Notes under the pieces: generated by a model
What the model was told of the DNA's origin: nothing
The model's input: only the letters and a program-made list of their open reading frames with translations
Database searches by the model: none
Part shown: one piece after another, positions 1-8,865 of the stretch
Layout: every line of letters starts with the position of its first letter
How positions within the stretch are numbered: position 1 is the first letter of the stretch
NCBI GenBank assembly: GCA_963765955.1
Contig: CAVXYA010000004.1
Coordinates: 131,350 to 195,349 of the forward strand
Length of the DNA stretch: 64,000 bases
Origin: JAXDMK01 sp963765955
GTDB lineage: Bacteria; Actinomycetota; Acidimicrobiia; Acidimicrobiales; AC-14
Direction of reading: 5' to 3'
Translations under genes and position numbers: made by a program

Positions 1-2
1 GC

Positions 3-500
3 ACCCGCATCGCCGAGCTCGGCCGGGAGATCGCCGACGACTACCGGGACCGGACCCCGCTGCTGCTGGTAGGGGTGCTCAAGGGCGCCTTCGTCTTCAT
101 GAGCGACCTGGCCCGGGCCATCTCCCTGCCGGTGGAGTTCGACTTCATGGCCGTTTCGTCCTACGGGAGCGCGACCAAGACCAGCGGCGTGGTCCGCATC
201 GTCAAGGACCTCGACCTCGACCTCACCGGCCGCCACGTCCTGCTGGTGGAGGACATCGTCGACAGCGGCCTCACCCTGTCCTACGTCCGCAAGAACCTGC
301 GGTCGAGGAACCCGGCATCGCTCGAGGTCTGCGCCCTGCTCGTGCGCAAGGGCCTCCAGAAGCACGACCCCGACCTGCGCTACGTCGGCTTCGAGATCCC
401 GTCCGACTTCGTCATCGGCTACGGCCTCGACGTCGAGGAGCGCTACCGGAACCTGCCCGACGTGTGCGCGTACGCCGGTCCCGAGCCGTCGGTACCCTGA
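3..500 (+). CDS. hpt: Hypoxanthine phosphoribosyltransferase, 5' end cut by window
   Basis: Purine salvage enzyme that joins hypoxanthine or guanine to PRPP in the cytoplasm. The frame is open from base 3 of the window, so the N-terminus is missing. Visible are the GVLKGAFVF region and the PRPP-binding signature VLLVEDIVDSGLTL, with the acidic pair followed by the phosphate loop. It ends with TGA at 498-500, only a few bases before ftsH, the usual hpt-ftsH pairing of actinobacteria. The first Met in this frame (75) lies inside the fold and is not the true start. Confidence 0.95.
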   Translation, partial: TRIAELGREIADDYRDRTPLLLVGVLKGAFVFMSDLARAISLPVEFDFMAVSSYGSATKTSGVVRIVKDLDLDLTGRHVLLVEDIVDSGLTLSYVRKNLRSRNPASLEVCALLVRKGLQKHDPDLRYVGFEIPSDFVIGYGLDVEERYRNLPDVCAYAGPEPSVP

Positions 501-505
501 GAGAA

Positions 506-2377
506 GTGAAAAAGCTCCTCCGCTCTCCCGCGTCCTACGTCCTGCTGGCCCTGCTGGGCGTCGTGGTGATCGGGACCCTCGCCCGCTCCGGCGACAAGCC
601 GACCAAGCTGCGCCTCGACCAGTTCGAGCAGAAGGTGGCCGCCGGCGAGGTGCGCACCGCCACCATCGCCGACCGGGACGGGACGGTCTCGGGCGAGCTT
701 CTCAACGGAGACAAGTACAAGGTCAACTACGTCCGCGACGACTCCGAGCAGCTGGGCGAGATCCTGCGCACGGCGGAGGTGCCGCCCGAGGTCAAGGTCG
801 ACCACCAGAAGGACCCGGTGTGGTGGGCCATCCTCCAGACCTTCCTGCCCGTCCTGCTCCTGGTCGGTGCCTTCATCTTCGTCATGAACTCCATGCAGGG
901 CGGCGGCAGCCGGGTCATGCAGTTCGGCAAGGTCAAGGCCAAGCAGGTCTCGAAGGAGCAGACCAAGGTCACCTTCGCCGACGTCGCCGGGTGCGACGAG
1001 GCGGTCGAGGAGCTGCAGGAGATCAAGGAGTTCCTGGAGGCGCCGGCCAAGTTCATCGCCATCGGGGCCAAGATCCCCAAGGGCGTGCTGCTCTTCGGTC
1101 CCCCCGGCACCGGCAAGACGCTCCTGGCCCGGGCCGTGGCCGGCGAGGCGGGGGTGCCCTTCTTCTCCATCTCCGGCTCCGACTTCGTGGAGATGTTCGT
1201 AGGGGTGGGCGCCAGCCGGGTGCGCGACCTGTTCGAGCAGGCCAAGGCGTCGGCGCCGGCGATCGTGTTCGTCGACGAGATCGACGCCGTCGGGCGCCAC
1301 CGGGGCGCGGGCATGGGCGGCGGGCACGACGAGCGGGAGCAGACCCTCAACCAGCTGCTGGTGGAGATGGACGGCTTCGACACCAAGGCCGGCGTCATCC
1401 TCATCGCCGCCACCAACCGGCCCGACATCCTCGACCCGGCTCTCCTGCGGCCCGGTCGCTTCGACCGCCAGATCGTGGTCGACCGGCCCGACCTGGCCGG
1501 CCGGCGGGCCATCCTCAACGTCCACGCCAAGGGAAAGCCCCTGGCCAAGGGGGTCGACGTGGAGGTGCTGGCCCGGCGCACGCCCGGCTTCACCGGCGCC
1601 GACCTGGCCAACCTCATGAACGAGGCCGCCCTCCTCACCGCCCGGCGGGGCTTCAAGGAGATCGGCATGCCCCAGCTGGAGGATGCCATCGACCGGGTGA
1701 TGGCCGGTCCCGAGCGCAAGTCCCGGATCATCTCCGAGAAGGAGAAGCGGGTCATCGCCTACCACGAGGGCGGCCACGCCCTGGTGGGCCACGCCCTCCC
1801 CGACGCCGACCCCATCCACAAGATCTCGATCATCGCCCGGGGCCGGGCTCTCGGCTGGACCCTCGCCCTGCCCACCGAGGACAAGTACCTCACCACCCGC
1901 TCGGCCCTGCTCGACCAGCTGGCCATGCTCCTGGGGGGGCGGACGGCCGAGGAGCTGATCTTCCAGGACCCCACCACCGGCGCCCAGAACGACATCGAGC
2001 GGGCCACCGCCATCGCCCGGGCCATGGTCACCGAGTACGGGATGAGCGACGAGATCGGGCCCCAGCAGCTCGGCGCCAAGGCGGGCGAGGTCTTCCTGGG
2101 CCGGGAGTACGGCAACCAGATCAACTACTCCCAGGAGGTGGCCGGCCACATCGACTCCGAGGTCCGTCGGCTCATCGACGAGGCCCACGGCGAGGCCATG
2201 GAGGTCCTGGTCCAGCACCGCAAGGTGCTCGACAAGCTGGCCGAGGCCCTCATGGAGAAGGAGACCCTCGACACCCCCGAGGTCATGGAGATCCTGGGCG
2301 AGGTCCCGGAGCGGCCCCGCCGGTCCACCAACGGGTCGGGCCCCACCACCAACGTCCGCCCCATCAGCGCCAATTGA
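506..2377 (+). CDS. ftsH: ATP-dependent zinc metalloprotease FtsH
   Basis: Membrane-anchored AAA+ protease that degrades misfolded membrane and regulatory proteins. About 623 aa. Two N-terminal membrane segments lie near residues 10-27 and 109-131. The AAA module has Walker A GPPGTGKT (about 197) and Walker B IVFVDEID, and the zinc site HEGGH is near 420. I choose GTG 506 because it starts just before the first membrane helix; the frame is open upstream to 464 but that part overlaps hpt. Its stop overlaps the TTG start of folE (ATTGA), so it is translationally coupled into the folate operon. Confidence 0.95.
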   Translation: MKKLLRSPASYVLLALLGVVVIGTLARSGDKPTKLRLDQFEQKVAAGEVRTATIADRDGTVSGELLNGDKYKVNYVRDDSEQLGEILRTAEVPPEVKVDHQKDPVWWAILQTFLPVLLLVGAFIFVMNSMQGGGSRVMQFGKVKAKQVSKEQTKVTFADVAGCDEAVEELQEIKEFLEAPAKFIAIGAKIPKGVLLFGPPGTGKTLLARAVAGEAGVPFFSISGSDFVEMFVGVGASRVRDLFEQAKASAPAIVFVDEIDAVGRHRGAGMGGGHDEREQTLNQLLVEMDGFDTKAGVILIAATNRPDILDPALLRPGRFDRQIVVDRPDLAGRRAILNVHAKGKPLAKGVDVEVLARRTPGFTGADLANLMNEAALLTARRGFKEIGMPQLEDAIDRVMAGPERKSRIISEKEKRVIAYHEGGHALVGHALPDADPIHKISIIARGRALGWTLALPTEDKYLTTRSALLDQLAMLLGGRTAEELIFQDPTTGAQNDIERATAIARAMVTEYGMSDEIGPQQLGAKAGEVFLGREYGNQINYSQEVAGHIDSEVRRLIDEAHGEAMEVLVQHRKVLDKLAEALMEKETLDTPEVMEILGEVPERPRRSTNGSGPTTNVRPISAN

Positions 2378-2961
2378 GCGGTCCCTCCCGAGTCTTCGAT
2401 CACGGCCGGATCGAGAAGGCGGTCCGGGAGATCCTGGAGGCCATCGGGGAGGATCCCGACCGCGAGGGCCTGCGGCGCACGCCGGAGCGGGTGGCGAGCA
2501 TGTTCGAGGAGATCTTCGCCGGTCTGGAGGAGTCACCCGGCGAGCACCTGGCCGTCACCTTCGCCGCCGACCACGACGAGATGATCATGGTCAAGGACAT
2601 CCCGCTCTACAGCATGTGCGAGCACCATCTCGTCCCGTTCATCGGCGCCGCCCACGTGGCCTACATCCCGAACGAGGCGGGGCGGATCACCGGGCTGTCC
2701 AAGCTCGTCCGGCTGGTGGAGGCCTACGCCCGGCGACCCCAGGTGCAGGAGCAGCTCACCAGCCAGATCGCCGACGAGCTGGTCGGAGCGCTGCAGCCCC
2801 GGGGCGTGCTCGTCGTCATCGAGGCCGAGCACCTCTGCATGTCGATGCGGGGGGTGCAGAAGCCGGGTACCACCACCGTGACCTCGGCCGTGCGGGGCCT
2901 GTTCCGGGAGAACCAGGCCACCCGGGCGGAAGCGTTGCAGTTCATCCACGGTTCACGCTGA
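2374..2961 (+). CDS. folE: GTP cyclohydrolase I
   Basis: First step of folate synthesis: GTP to dihydroneopterin triphosphate. 195 aa, normal length for the family. Start TTG 2374 overlaps the ftsH stop. The zinc site CEHHLVPF lies near residue 82, and SKLVRLVEAYARRPQVQEQL and MSMRGVQKPG are typical signatures. folP follows 27 bases on. Confidence 0.95.
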   Translation: MSGPSRVFDHGRIEKAVREILEAIGEDPDREGLRRTPERVASMFEEIFAGLEESPGEHLAVTFAADHDEMIMVKDIPLYSMCEHHLVPFIGAAHVAYIPNEAGRITGLSKLVRLVEAYARRPQVQEQLTSQIADELVGALQPRGVLVVIEAEHLCMSMRGVQKPGTTTVTSAVRGLFRENQATRAEALQFIHGSR

Positions 2962-2987
2962 TCCGGCCCCCCGGTACGCTCTCCGAC

Positions 2988-3760
2988 GTGCGCCCGTTGG
3001 TGATGGGAGTCTTGAACGTGACTCCCGATTCGTTCTCCGACGGCGGCCGTTGGCTCGATCCCGAGGCGGCGGTGGCCCACGGCCTGGCGATGGTGGCCGA
3101 GGGGGCGGACGTGGTCGACGTCGGCGGCGAGAGCACCCGCCCGGGGGCGGAGCCGGTGCCCGAGGACGAGGAGGCCCGCCGGGTCCTGCCGGTGGTCGAG
3201 GCCCTCGCTCCCCACGTTCGGGTGTCGATCGACACCCGGCGGGCGGGGGTGGCCGAGAAGGCCGTCGCCGCCGGGGCCACGCTGGTGAACGACGTGTCGG
3301 CGTCGCTGGAACGGGTGGCGGCCGAGGCCGGCGTGGGCTGGGTGGCCATGCACATGCGGGGCGAGCCCCGGACGATGCAACAGGCCCCCGCCTACGACGA
3401 CGTGGTGGCCGAGGTGCGGGCGTTCCTGGTCGAGCGGGCGGAGCGGGCCCGGGAAGCGGGCGTGGAAGAGGTCTGGATCGACCCCGGGATCGGCTTCGGT
3501 AAGACGGCCGACCACAACCTGGCCCTGCTGCGAGGCCTGCGGTCGCTGGTCGCCACCGGCTGGCCGGTGCTGGTCGGCGCCAGCCGCAAGACCTTCCTCG
3601 GACTGGTGACGGCCGACGCGGGCGGGGCCATCCCCCCGCCGACGACCGGCTGGAGGCCTCGCTGGCGGCGGCGGTGTGGGCCGTCGACCAGGGGGCGGCC
3701 ATGGTGCGGGTCCACGACGTGCGGCCGACGGTGCACGCCCTGCGCCTGGTGGCCTCGTGA
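2988..3760 (+). CDS. folP: Dihydropteroate synthase, frameshifted near its 3' end
   Basis: Condenses p-aminobenzoate with dihydropterin pyrophosphate. GTG 2988 gives the standard N-terminus RPLVMGVLNVTPDSFSDGG; DVGGESTRPGA, IDPGIGFGKT and LVGASRKTFLG follow. The frame then breaks at a run of six C (3632-3637). One additional C restores PADDRLEASLAAAVWAVDQG and a natural end at TGA 3758-3760, which overlaps the GTG of the next gene. As written, the reading frame runs on to 4277 in nonsense. The break lies in a homopolymer of a normally essential gene, so a base missing from the assembly is the likeliest reason; a real pseudogene is less likely. Confidence 0.85.
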
Positions 3761-4263
3761 AGGGCAAGTGGGCCACCGGGATCTCGCCCCGCAACTTCTC
3801 CTGGATCATCAAGGACCAGCTGGCGGTGAGCGAGCGACCGGGGGGCTATGCCCGGGCCCACCGTCCTATCCGCCGCCAGGAGGAGATCATCTGGATCCGG
3901 GAGCAGGGCTTCACCCGGGTGGTGTCGCTCCTCGGCTCGCCCCACAACCTGCACGCCTACGACGAGCTGGGCGTGGCGTGGGAGCACATCCCCTTCCGGG
4001 CCCACGACGACCCCCGGACGGTGCTGGCCGAGCTGTTCCCGAAGATGCGGACGTGGCTGTCGGCGGGAGGCAAGATCCTGCTCCATCAGGAGGAGCTGAG
4101 CGACCGGGTGCTGGGCGCGGCCAGCGCCTACCTGGTGTACGCCGGCCTGGTGCCCGAGCATCCCCACGCCATCTCCATCGTGGAGCAGATCAGCCAGCGC
4201 CAGATGGGGCCACCGGGCCGGGAGCTGGTCGCCCTCGCCACGGAGCTCACCGAACCGGCGTAG
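3757..4263 (+). CDS. Dual-specificity phosphatase-like protein with Cys-to-Gln active site
   Basis: 168 aa, start GTG 3757 overlapping the folP stop (GTGA). The sequence resembles the small dual-specificity/tyrosine phosphatase fold: ISPRNFSW start, a VVSLLG strand, a possible acid loop FRAHDDP near 80-86, then the position of the HCx5R loop. Here the loop reads H110-Q111-EELSD-R117, so His and Arg remain but the nucleophilic Cys is Gln. Phosphatase chemistry is therefore not expected; a phosphate-binding or regulatory pseudophosphatase is more plausible. Its location between folP and folB suggests a link to pterin or folate metabolism, but this is inference only. Confidence 0.7.
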   Translation: MKGKWATGISPRNFSWIIKDQLAVSERPGGYARAHRPIRRQEEIIWIREQGFTRVVSLLGSPHNLHAYDELGVAWEHIPFRAHDDPRTVLAELFPKMRTWLSAGGKILLHQEELSDRVLGAASAYLVYAGLVPEHPHAISIVEQISQRQMGPPGRELVALATELTEPA

Positions 4264-4273
4264 GGCCCGTCCG

Positions 4274-4660
4274 ATGACAGACGCGGCCGACCCGACCGAT
4301 CGGATCCAGTTGCGGGGGCTGCGGGTGCTGGGCGTCCACGGCGCCCTCCCCGAGGAGCAGGACCGGGCCCAGCCGTTCGAGGTCGACCTCGACGTGGAGG
4401 CCGACCTGTCGGTGGCGGGGGCCAGCGACCACCTGCCCGACACCGTCGACTACGGGGCGCTGGCGGCGGCGGTGGCGGCGGTCGTCGGCGGCGAGCGCGT
4501 CCGCCTGCTCGAGCGGCTGGCCGACCGGGTGGCGGCGGGGGTGCTGGCGACGGATGCCCGCATCCGGACCGTCACCGTCACCGTCCGCAAGCTTCGCCCG
4601 CCGGTGCCGGTGGACCTCGCCTCGGCCGGCGTCCGCATCACCCGCCGCTCCCCGGCGTGA
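4274..4660 (+). CDS. folB: Dihydroneopterin aldolase
   Basis: Cleaves dihydroneopterin to hydroxymethyl-dihydropterin in folate synthesis. 128 aa, family length. Typical features are IQLRGLRVLGVHGALPEEQ at the N-terminus, DTVDYGALA in the middle and the TVTVRKLRPPVP strand at the end. It starts with ATG 4274 ten bases after the preceding stop, and its TGA overlaps the GTG of folK. Confidence 0.93.
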   Translation: MTDAADPTDRIQLRGLRVLGVHGALPEEQDRAQPFEVDLDVEADLSVAGASDHLPDTVDYGALAAAVAAVVGGERVRLLERLADRVAAGVLATDARIRTVTVTVRKLRPPVPVDLASAGVRITRRSPA

Positions 4661-5196
4661 CGGCTGGCCGAATGACAGGGGGCCGGCGGCGGGCGTTCCT
4701 CGGCCTCGGGTCGAACCTGGGGGACAGGATGGCGACCCTGCGGGCGGCGGTGGCGGGCCTGCCGGACGTGGTCGCGGTGTCGCCCGTCTACGAGACCGAG
4801 CCCGTCGGCGGGCCCGACGGCCAGCCGCCGTACCTCAACCTGGTGGTCGAGCTGGCGACCGCCCTGTCCCCCCGCCAGTTGCTGGACGTCGCCCGGCGGC
4901 TGGAAGCGGCCGCCGGCCGGGTACGAGCGGAGCGCTTCGGGCCTCGGACGCTCGACGTCGACGTCCTCCTGGTGGGCGACGAGGTGGTCGACGAGGCCGA
5001 CCTTTGCGTCCCCCACCCCCGGATGGCCGGGCGGCGCTTCGTGGTCGTCCCCCTGGCCGACCTGGCGCCCGAGCTGGTGGGACCGGACTGGCTGGAGTCG
5101 GCGACGGGCGATGTCCGGCGGATCGGTAGGCTGGACGACGACGAACGGCACCCGTCACATCACCCATCGGGGCCGGAACGTGAGGAGTCGACATGA
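4657..5196 (+). CDS. folK: 2-amino-4-hydroxy-6-hydroxymethyldihydropteridine pyrophosphokinase
   Basis: Transfers pyrophosphate from ATP to hydroxymethyl-dihydropterin, making the FolP substrate. 179 aa from GTG 4657 (GTGA overlap with folB); ATG 4672 is an alternative start. Motifs: FLGLGSNLGDR, ETEPVGGPDGQPPYLN, and RFGPRTLDVDVLLVGD with the catalytic Asp residues, then the PHPRM segment. The tail after the fold is longer and polar. The stop overlaps panC (ATGA). Confidence 0.93.
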   Translation: MTAGRMTGGRRRAFLGLGSNLGDRMATLRAAVAGLPDVVAVSPVYETEPVGGPDGQPPYLNLVVELATALSPRQLLDVARRLEAAAGRVRAERFGPRTLDVDVLLVGDEVVDEADLCVPHPRMAGRRFVVVPLADLAPELVGPDWLESATGDVRRIGRLDDDERHPSHHPSGPEREEST

Positions 5197-6068
5197 GCGA
5201 CCACAGGCCGCCCCGGGTGATCGACCGGGGCGACGTGCTGCGCAAGGAGCTCGACCGGGAGCGGGCCGCGGGCCGCACCGTCGGGCTGGTACCGACCATG
5301 GGCGCCCTCCACCCGGGCCACGCGTCCCTGATCGCCCGGTCGGCGGCGGAGTGCGACGTCACCGCCGTCACCATCTTCGTCAACCCGCTGCAGTTCGGCG
5401 TGGGCGAGGACTTCACCCACTACCCCCGGGACATGGCCCGAGATCTGGAGCTGGCCGGCGAGGCGGGCGCGGCGCTCGTCTTCGCCCCCCCGGTGGAGGA
5501 GATGTTCCCCGGGGGGCGGTCGGCCACCACGGTCAGCGTCGCCGGGTTGGCCGACGTTCTGGAGGGAGCCAGCCGCCCCGGCCACTTCGACGGCGTGGCC
5601 ACCGTCGTGGCCCGCCTGCTCAACCTGGCCGGACCGTGCCGGGCCTACTTCGGCGAGAAGGACTTCCAGCAGCTCGCCGTCGTCCGCCGGATGGTGTCCG
5701 ACCTGGCCCTGCCCGTCGCCGTCGTCGGGTGCCGCACCGTCCGCGACTCCGACGGCGTCGCTTGGTCGAGCCGCAACGCCTACCTGTCGCCCGACGAACG
5801 CCGGGCCGCGACCGTGCTCGGGCGGGCCCTCGACGCCGCCACCGAGGCGATCCGGGCCGGCGGGCGCAACGCGGGCGAGGTTCGCCGGCTGATGGCCGCC
5901 ACCGTGGCCGCCGAACCGCTGGCCCTCCCCGACTACGCCGAGGTGGTCGACCCCGACACCCTCGCCCCCATCGACCTGCTGGCGCCGGGCACCGAGGTCC
6001 GGCTGCTGGTGGCCGCCTGGGTGGGCGCCACCCGCCTCATCGACAACGTGGGGGTGACCGCCCCGTGA
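5193..6068 (+). CDS. panC: Pantothenate synthetase
   Basis: ATP-dependent ligation of pantoate and beta-alanine to pantothenate. 291 aa. The nucleotidyltransferase signature VPTMGALHPGHASLI (HIGH-like) lies near residue 31-45; FVNPLQFG, the GEKDFQQL segment and the SSRNAYLS loop are also present. ATG 5193 overlaps the folK stop and the end overlaps panD, so folate and pantothenate genes form one coupled transcription unit. Confidence 0.95.
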   Translation: MSDHRPPRVIDRGDVLRKELDRERAAGRTVGLVPTMGALHPGHASLIARSAAECDVTAVTIFVNPLQFGVGEDFTHYPRDMARDLELAGEAGAALVFAPPVEEMFPGGRSATTVSVAGLADVLEGASRPGHFDGVATVVARLLNLAGPCRAYFGEKDFQQLAVVRRMVSDLALPVAVVGCRTVRDSDGVAWSSRNAYLSPDERRAATVLGRALDAATEAIRAGGRNAGEVRRLMAATVAAEPLALPDYAEVVDPDTLAPIDLLAPGTEVRLLVAAWVGATRLIDNVGVTAP

Positions 6069-6406
6069 ACCGGCGGATGATGAAGTCCAAGGTCCACCGG
6101 GCCACGGTCACGGGCGCCGACGTCGACTACGCCGGCTCCATCTCGATCGACACCGACCTCATGGCCCGGGCCGACATCCTGGAGTGGGAGCAGGTGGCGG
6201 TGCTCGACGTCGACAACGGCAACCGCTTCGAGACCTACGCCATCGCCGGCGGACCGGGCCAGGTGCAGCTCAACGGGGCCGCGGCCCGGCTGGTCGAGGT
6301 CGGCCACCGGGTGATCCTCGTCACCTACGCCGACTACGACGACGCCGAGCTGGTCGGCTTCGAGCCGGTGACGGTCAAGGTCGACGGCCGGAACCAGCCC
6401 CTGTGA
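6065..6406 (+). CDS. panD: Aspartate 1-decarboxylase proenzyme
   Basis: Makes beta-alanine for pantothenate. 113 aa from GTG 6065 (overlap with the panC stop); ATG 6077 or 6080 would give the more common MMKSKVHRATVT start. The self-cleavage site that creates the pyruvoyl group is visible as YAGS (Gly-Ser about 20-25 residues in). NGAAARLVEVGHRVI and the YADYDDAEL region are typical. Confidence 0.93.
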   Translation: MNRRMMKSKVHRATVTGADVDYAGSISIDTDLMARADILEWEQVAVLDVDNGNRFETYAIAGGPGQVQLNGAAARLVEVGHRVILVTYADYDDAELVGFEPVTVKVDGRNQPL

Positions 6407-6416
6407 CGCCAGACCG

Positions 6417-7985
6417 GTGACGCTCGACCTGCTGGTGCTGGGCAGCGGCGTGGCCGGGCTGTCGGCCGCGGTCCAGGCCGTCACCGACCAGGGACTTCGA
6501 GTGGGCGTGCTCACCAAGGGCGACCTCGAGCAGACCGCCACCCGGTGGGCCCAGGGTGGGGTGGCGGCCGTGCTGGGGGGCGATCCCGACTCCACCGACC
6601 TCCACCTGGCCGACACCCTGGCCGCGGGCGCCGGCCTGTGCCACCCGGCGGCGGTGCGGCTGCTGGTCGACGAGGGGCCGGCCCGGGTCCAGAACCTGAT
6701 CGCCCTGGGGGCGGTGTTCGACCAGGACGCCCACGGCCAGCTGGCCCTGGCCCGCGAGGGTGGGCACTCGGTCGCCCGGGTGGTGCACGCCGGCGGGGCG
6801 GCCACCGGCATCGAGATCGAGCGGGCCCTGGTGGAGGCGGTGCAGGCCACCGCGGCCTCGGTGATGGAGGAGTGGTTCGCGTTTGACCTGCTGATGGAGC
6901 ACGGCCGCTGCCGAGGCGTGGTGGCCCTCGACCCGGCGGGCGTCCGCCACGAGGTGCGAGCCCATCACACCCTGCTCGCCACCGGCGGCTTCGGCCAGCT
7001 CTACGCCGTCACCACCAACCCGCCCCAGGCGACGGGCGACGGGGTGGCCATGGCCCTGCGGGCCGGCGTCACCGTGGCCGACATGGAGTTCGTGCAGTTC
7101 CATCCCACGGCCCTGCACCATCCCCAGGTCCCCCGGCCCCTCCTCTCGGAGGCGCTGCGGGGGCACGGGGCCCTGGTCCGCGACGCCCGGGGCGACCGCT
7201 TCGTCGACGAGCTGGCCCCCCGCGACGTGGTGGCCCGGGCCATGGCCGCCCGCATGCTGGAGCAGGGCATCGACCACCTCTGGCTCGACGCCACCGGCCT
7301 CGAGCGCTTCGCCGAGCGCTTCCCCACCATCGCCGCCGCCCTCGAGGGGGCCGGCCTCGACCCCGCCACCGACTGGCTGCCGATCGCCCCTGCCGCCCAC
7401 TACACGATCGGCGGCGTGGTCACCGACCTCGACGGGGCCACCGAGCTGCCCGGCCTGTGGGCGGCGGGAGAGGTGGCCTGCACGGGCGTGCACGGCGCCA
7501 ACCGCCTGGCGTCCAACTCGCTGCTGGAGGGCATGGTGTTCGCAGCCCGGGTGGTCGAGGCCATCGAGCGGGGCCAGGACGGCCCCGAGCCCACCGGGAT
7601 CATGGAGGCCGTCCTCCGCCCGGCCGGCGACCGGGACGACGAGCCCCTGCGGGTCCGGGCGCCCGGCGCCACCGCGGTCCCCCTCACCGGGCCGGCCGAC
7701 GTCGCCAAGCTCCGCGGCGGGCTGCAGCGGGGCATGACCGTCTACGCCGGGGTGGTGCGGGACGAGGACACCCTCCAGCGGGCGGCGACCGTGATCGAGC
7801 AGGCGACGCCGGGCCGCGAGCCCGTGACGCCGGAGGACTGGGAGCACCGGAACCTGCTCACCGTGGGCGGGGCGGTGGTGGCCGCGGCCCGGGCCCGCCT
7901 CGAGACCCGCGGCGCCCACACCCGCACCGACTACCCCGACGTCTCGGCTCGCTTCCAACGGCGGATCGTCGTGGTTCCCGAATGA
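6417..7985 (+). CDS. nadB: L-aspartate oxidase
   Basis: FAD enzyme that oxidises aspartate to iminoaspartate for quinolinate synthesis. 522 aa from GTG 6417. The FAD-binding LVLGSGVAGLSAA is at the N-terminus, RWAQGGVAAVL near residue 42, EFVQFHPTAL and the HGANRLASNSLLEG signature later. It overlaps nadC by ATGA. No nadA is in the window, so that step must be encoded elsewhere. Confidence 0.95.
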   Translation: MTLDLLVLGSGVAGLSAAVQAVTDQGLRVGVLTKGDLEQTATRWAQGGVAAVLGGDPDSTDLHLADTLAAGAGLCHPAAVRLLVDEGPARVQNLIALGAVFDQDAHGQLALAREGGHSVARVVHAGGAATGIEIERALVEAVQATAASVMEEWFAFDLLMEHGRCRGVVALDPAGVRHEVRAHHTLLATGGFGQLYAVTTNPPQATGDGVAMALRAGVTVADMEFVQFHPTALHHPQVPRPLLSEALRGHGALVRDARGDRFVDELAPRDVVARAMAARMLEQGIDHLWLDATGLERFAERFPTIAAALEGAGLDPATDWLPIAPAAHYTIGGVVTDLDGATELPGLWAAGEVACTGVHGANRLASNSLLEGMVFAARVVEAIERGQDGPEPTGIMEAVLRPAGDRDDEPLRVRAPGATAVPLTGPADVAKLRGGLQRGMTVYAGVVRDEDTLQRAATVIEQATPGREPVTPEDWEHRNLLTVGGAVVAAARARLETRGAHTRTDYPDVSARFQRRIVVVPE

Positions 7986-8864
7986 CCGGCGTGCATCCGC
8001 CGATGGGCGCGGTGCGGGAGGCGGTGGCCCAGGCCCTGGCCGAGGACATCGGCGCTCTCGGCGACCTCACCAGCGCCCTCCTGCCGCCCCAGGCGGTGGT
8101 GACGGCCGACCTGGTGCCTCGGGCCGAAGGCGTGCTCGCCGGACGACGGGCGGCGACCGAGGCGGTCGCTCAGGTCGATCCCCTGGTGAAGGTCCACTGG
8201 CGGGCCGACGACGGCCAGCGGGTCACGGCCGGCCAGCCCATCGCCACCATGGACGGTCCCCTGTCCGCCATCCTGATGGCCGAGCGCACGGCCCTCAACT
8301 TCCTGTGCCACCTGTCGGGCATCGCCACCCTCACCCGGCGCTACGCCGACGCCGCCGCCCCCCGGGCGTTCGTCCGGGACACCCGCAAGACCACCCCCGG
8401 CCTGCGGGCCCTGGAGAAGGCGGCGGTGCGGGCCGGCGGGGGCCTCAACCACCGGGCCAGCCTGTCCGACGGGATCCTGGTCAAGGACAACCACCTGGCC
8501 GGCATCTCCATCGAGGCGGCGGTGGCCAAGGCTCGGGTCCTCTACCCGGGGCGACCGGTGCAGGTGGAGTGCGACTCCCTCCGCCAGGCCCAGGTGGCGG
8601 CCACCGTCGGGGCCGACCTCCTCCTCCTCGACAACATGGCTCCCGACGACGTGGCCCGGTGCGTGACCGCCCTCCGCCAGGCGGGGTACTCGGGCACCGT
8701 CGAGGTGTCGGGGGGCGTCACCCTCGAGAACGTGCCCGCCTACGCCGCGGCCGGGGCCCAGCTCATCTCGGTCGGCGCTCTCACCCACTCCGCCCCCATC
8801 CTCGACATCGGCCTCGACATCGGGCGTCGACCTCGACGCCGGCGGCGGCCAGGGCCTCGGCTGA
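7982..8864 (+). CDS. nadC: Nicotinate-nucleotide pyrophosphorylase, frameshifted at C-terminus
   Basis: Converts quinolinate and PRPP to nicotinate mononucleotide. ATG 7982 overlaps the nadB stop. RDTRKTTPGLRALEK, the GGGLNHR motif, KDNHL and EVSGGVTLENV show a complete catalytic core. At ggg 8822-8824 one G appears surplus: removing it gives a short Gly-rich tail and TGA at 8862-8864, just before the coaX ATG. As written the frame runs on to 9403 across coaX. All catalytic residues lie upstream of the break. Consensus error is the likeliest cause. Confidence 0.88.
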
Positions 8865-8865
8865 C

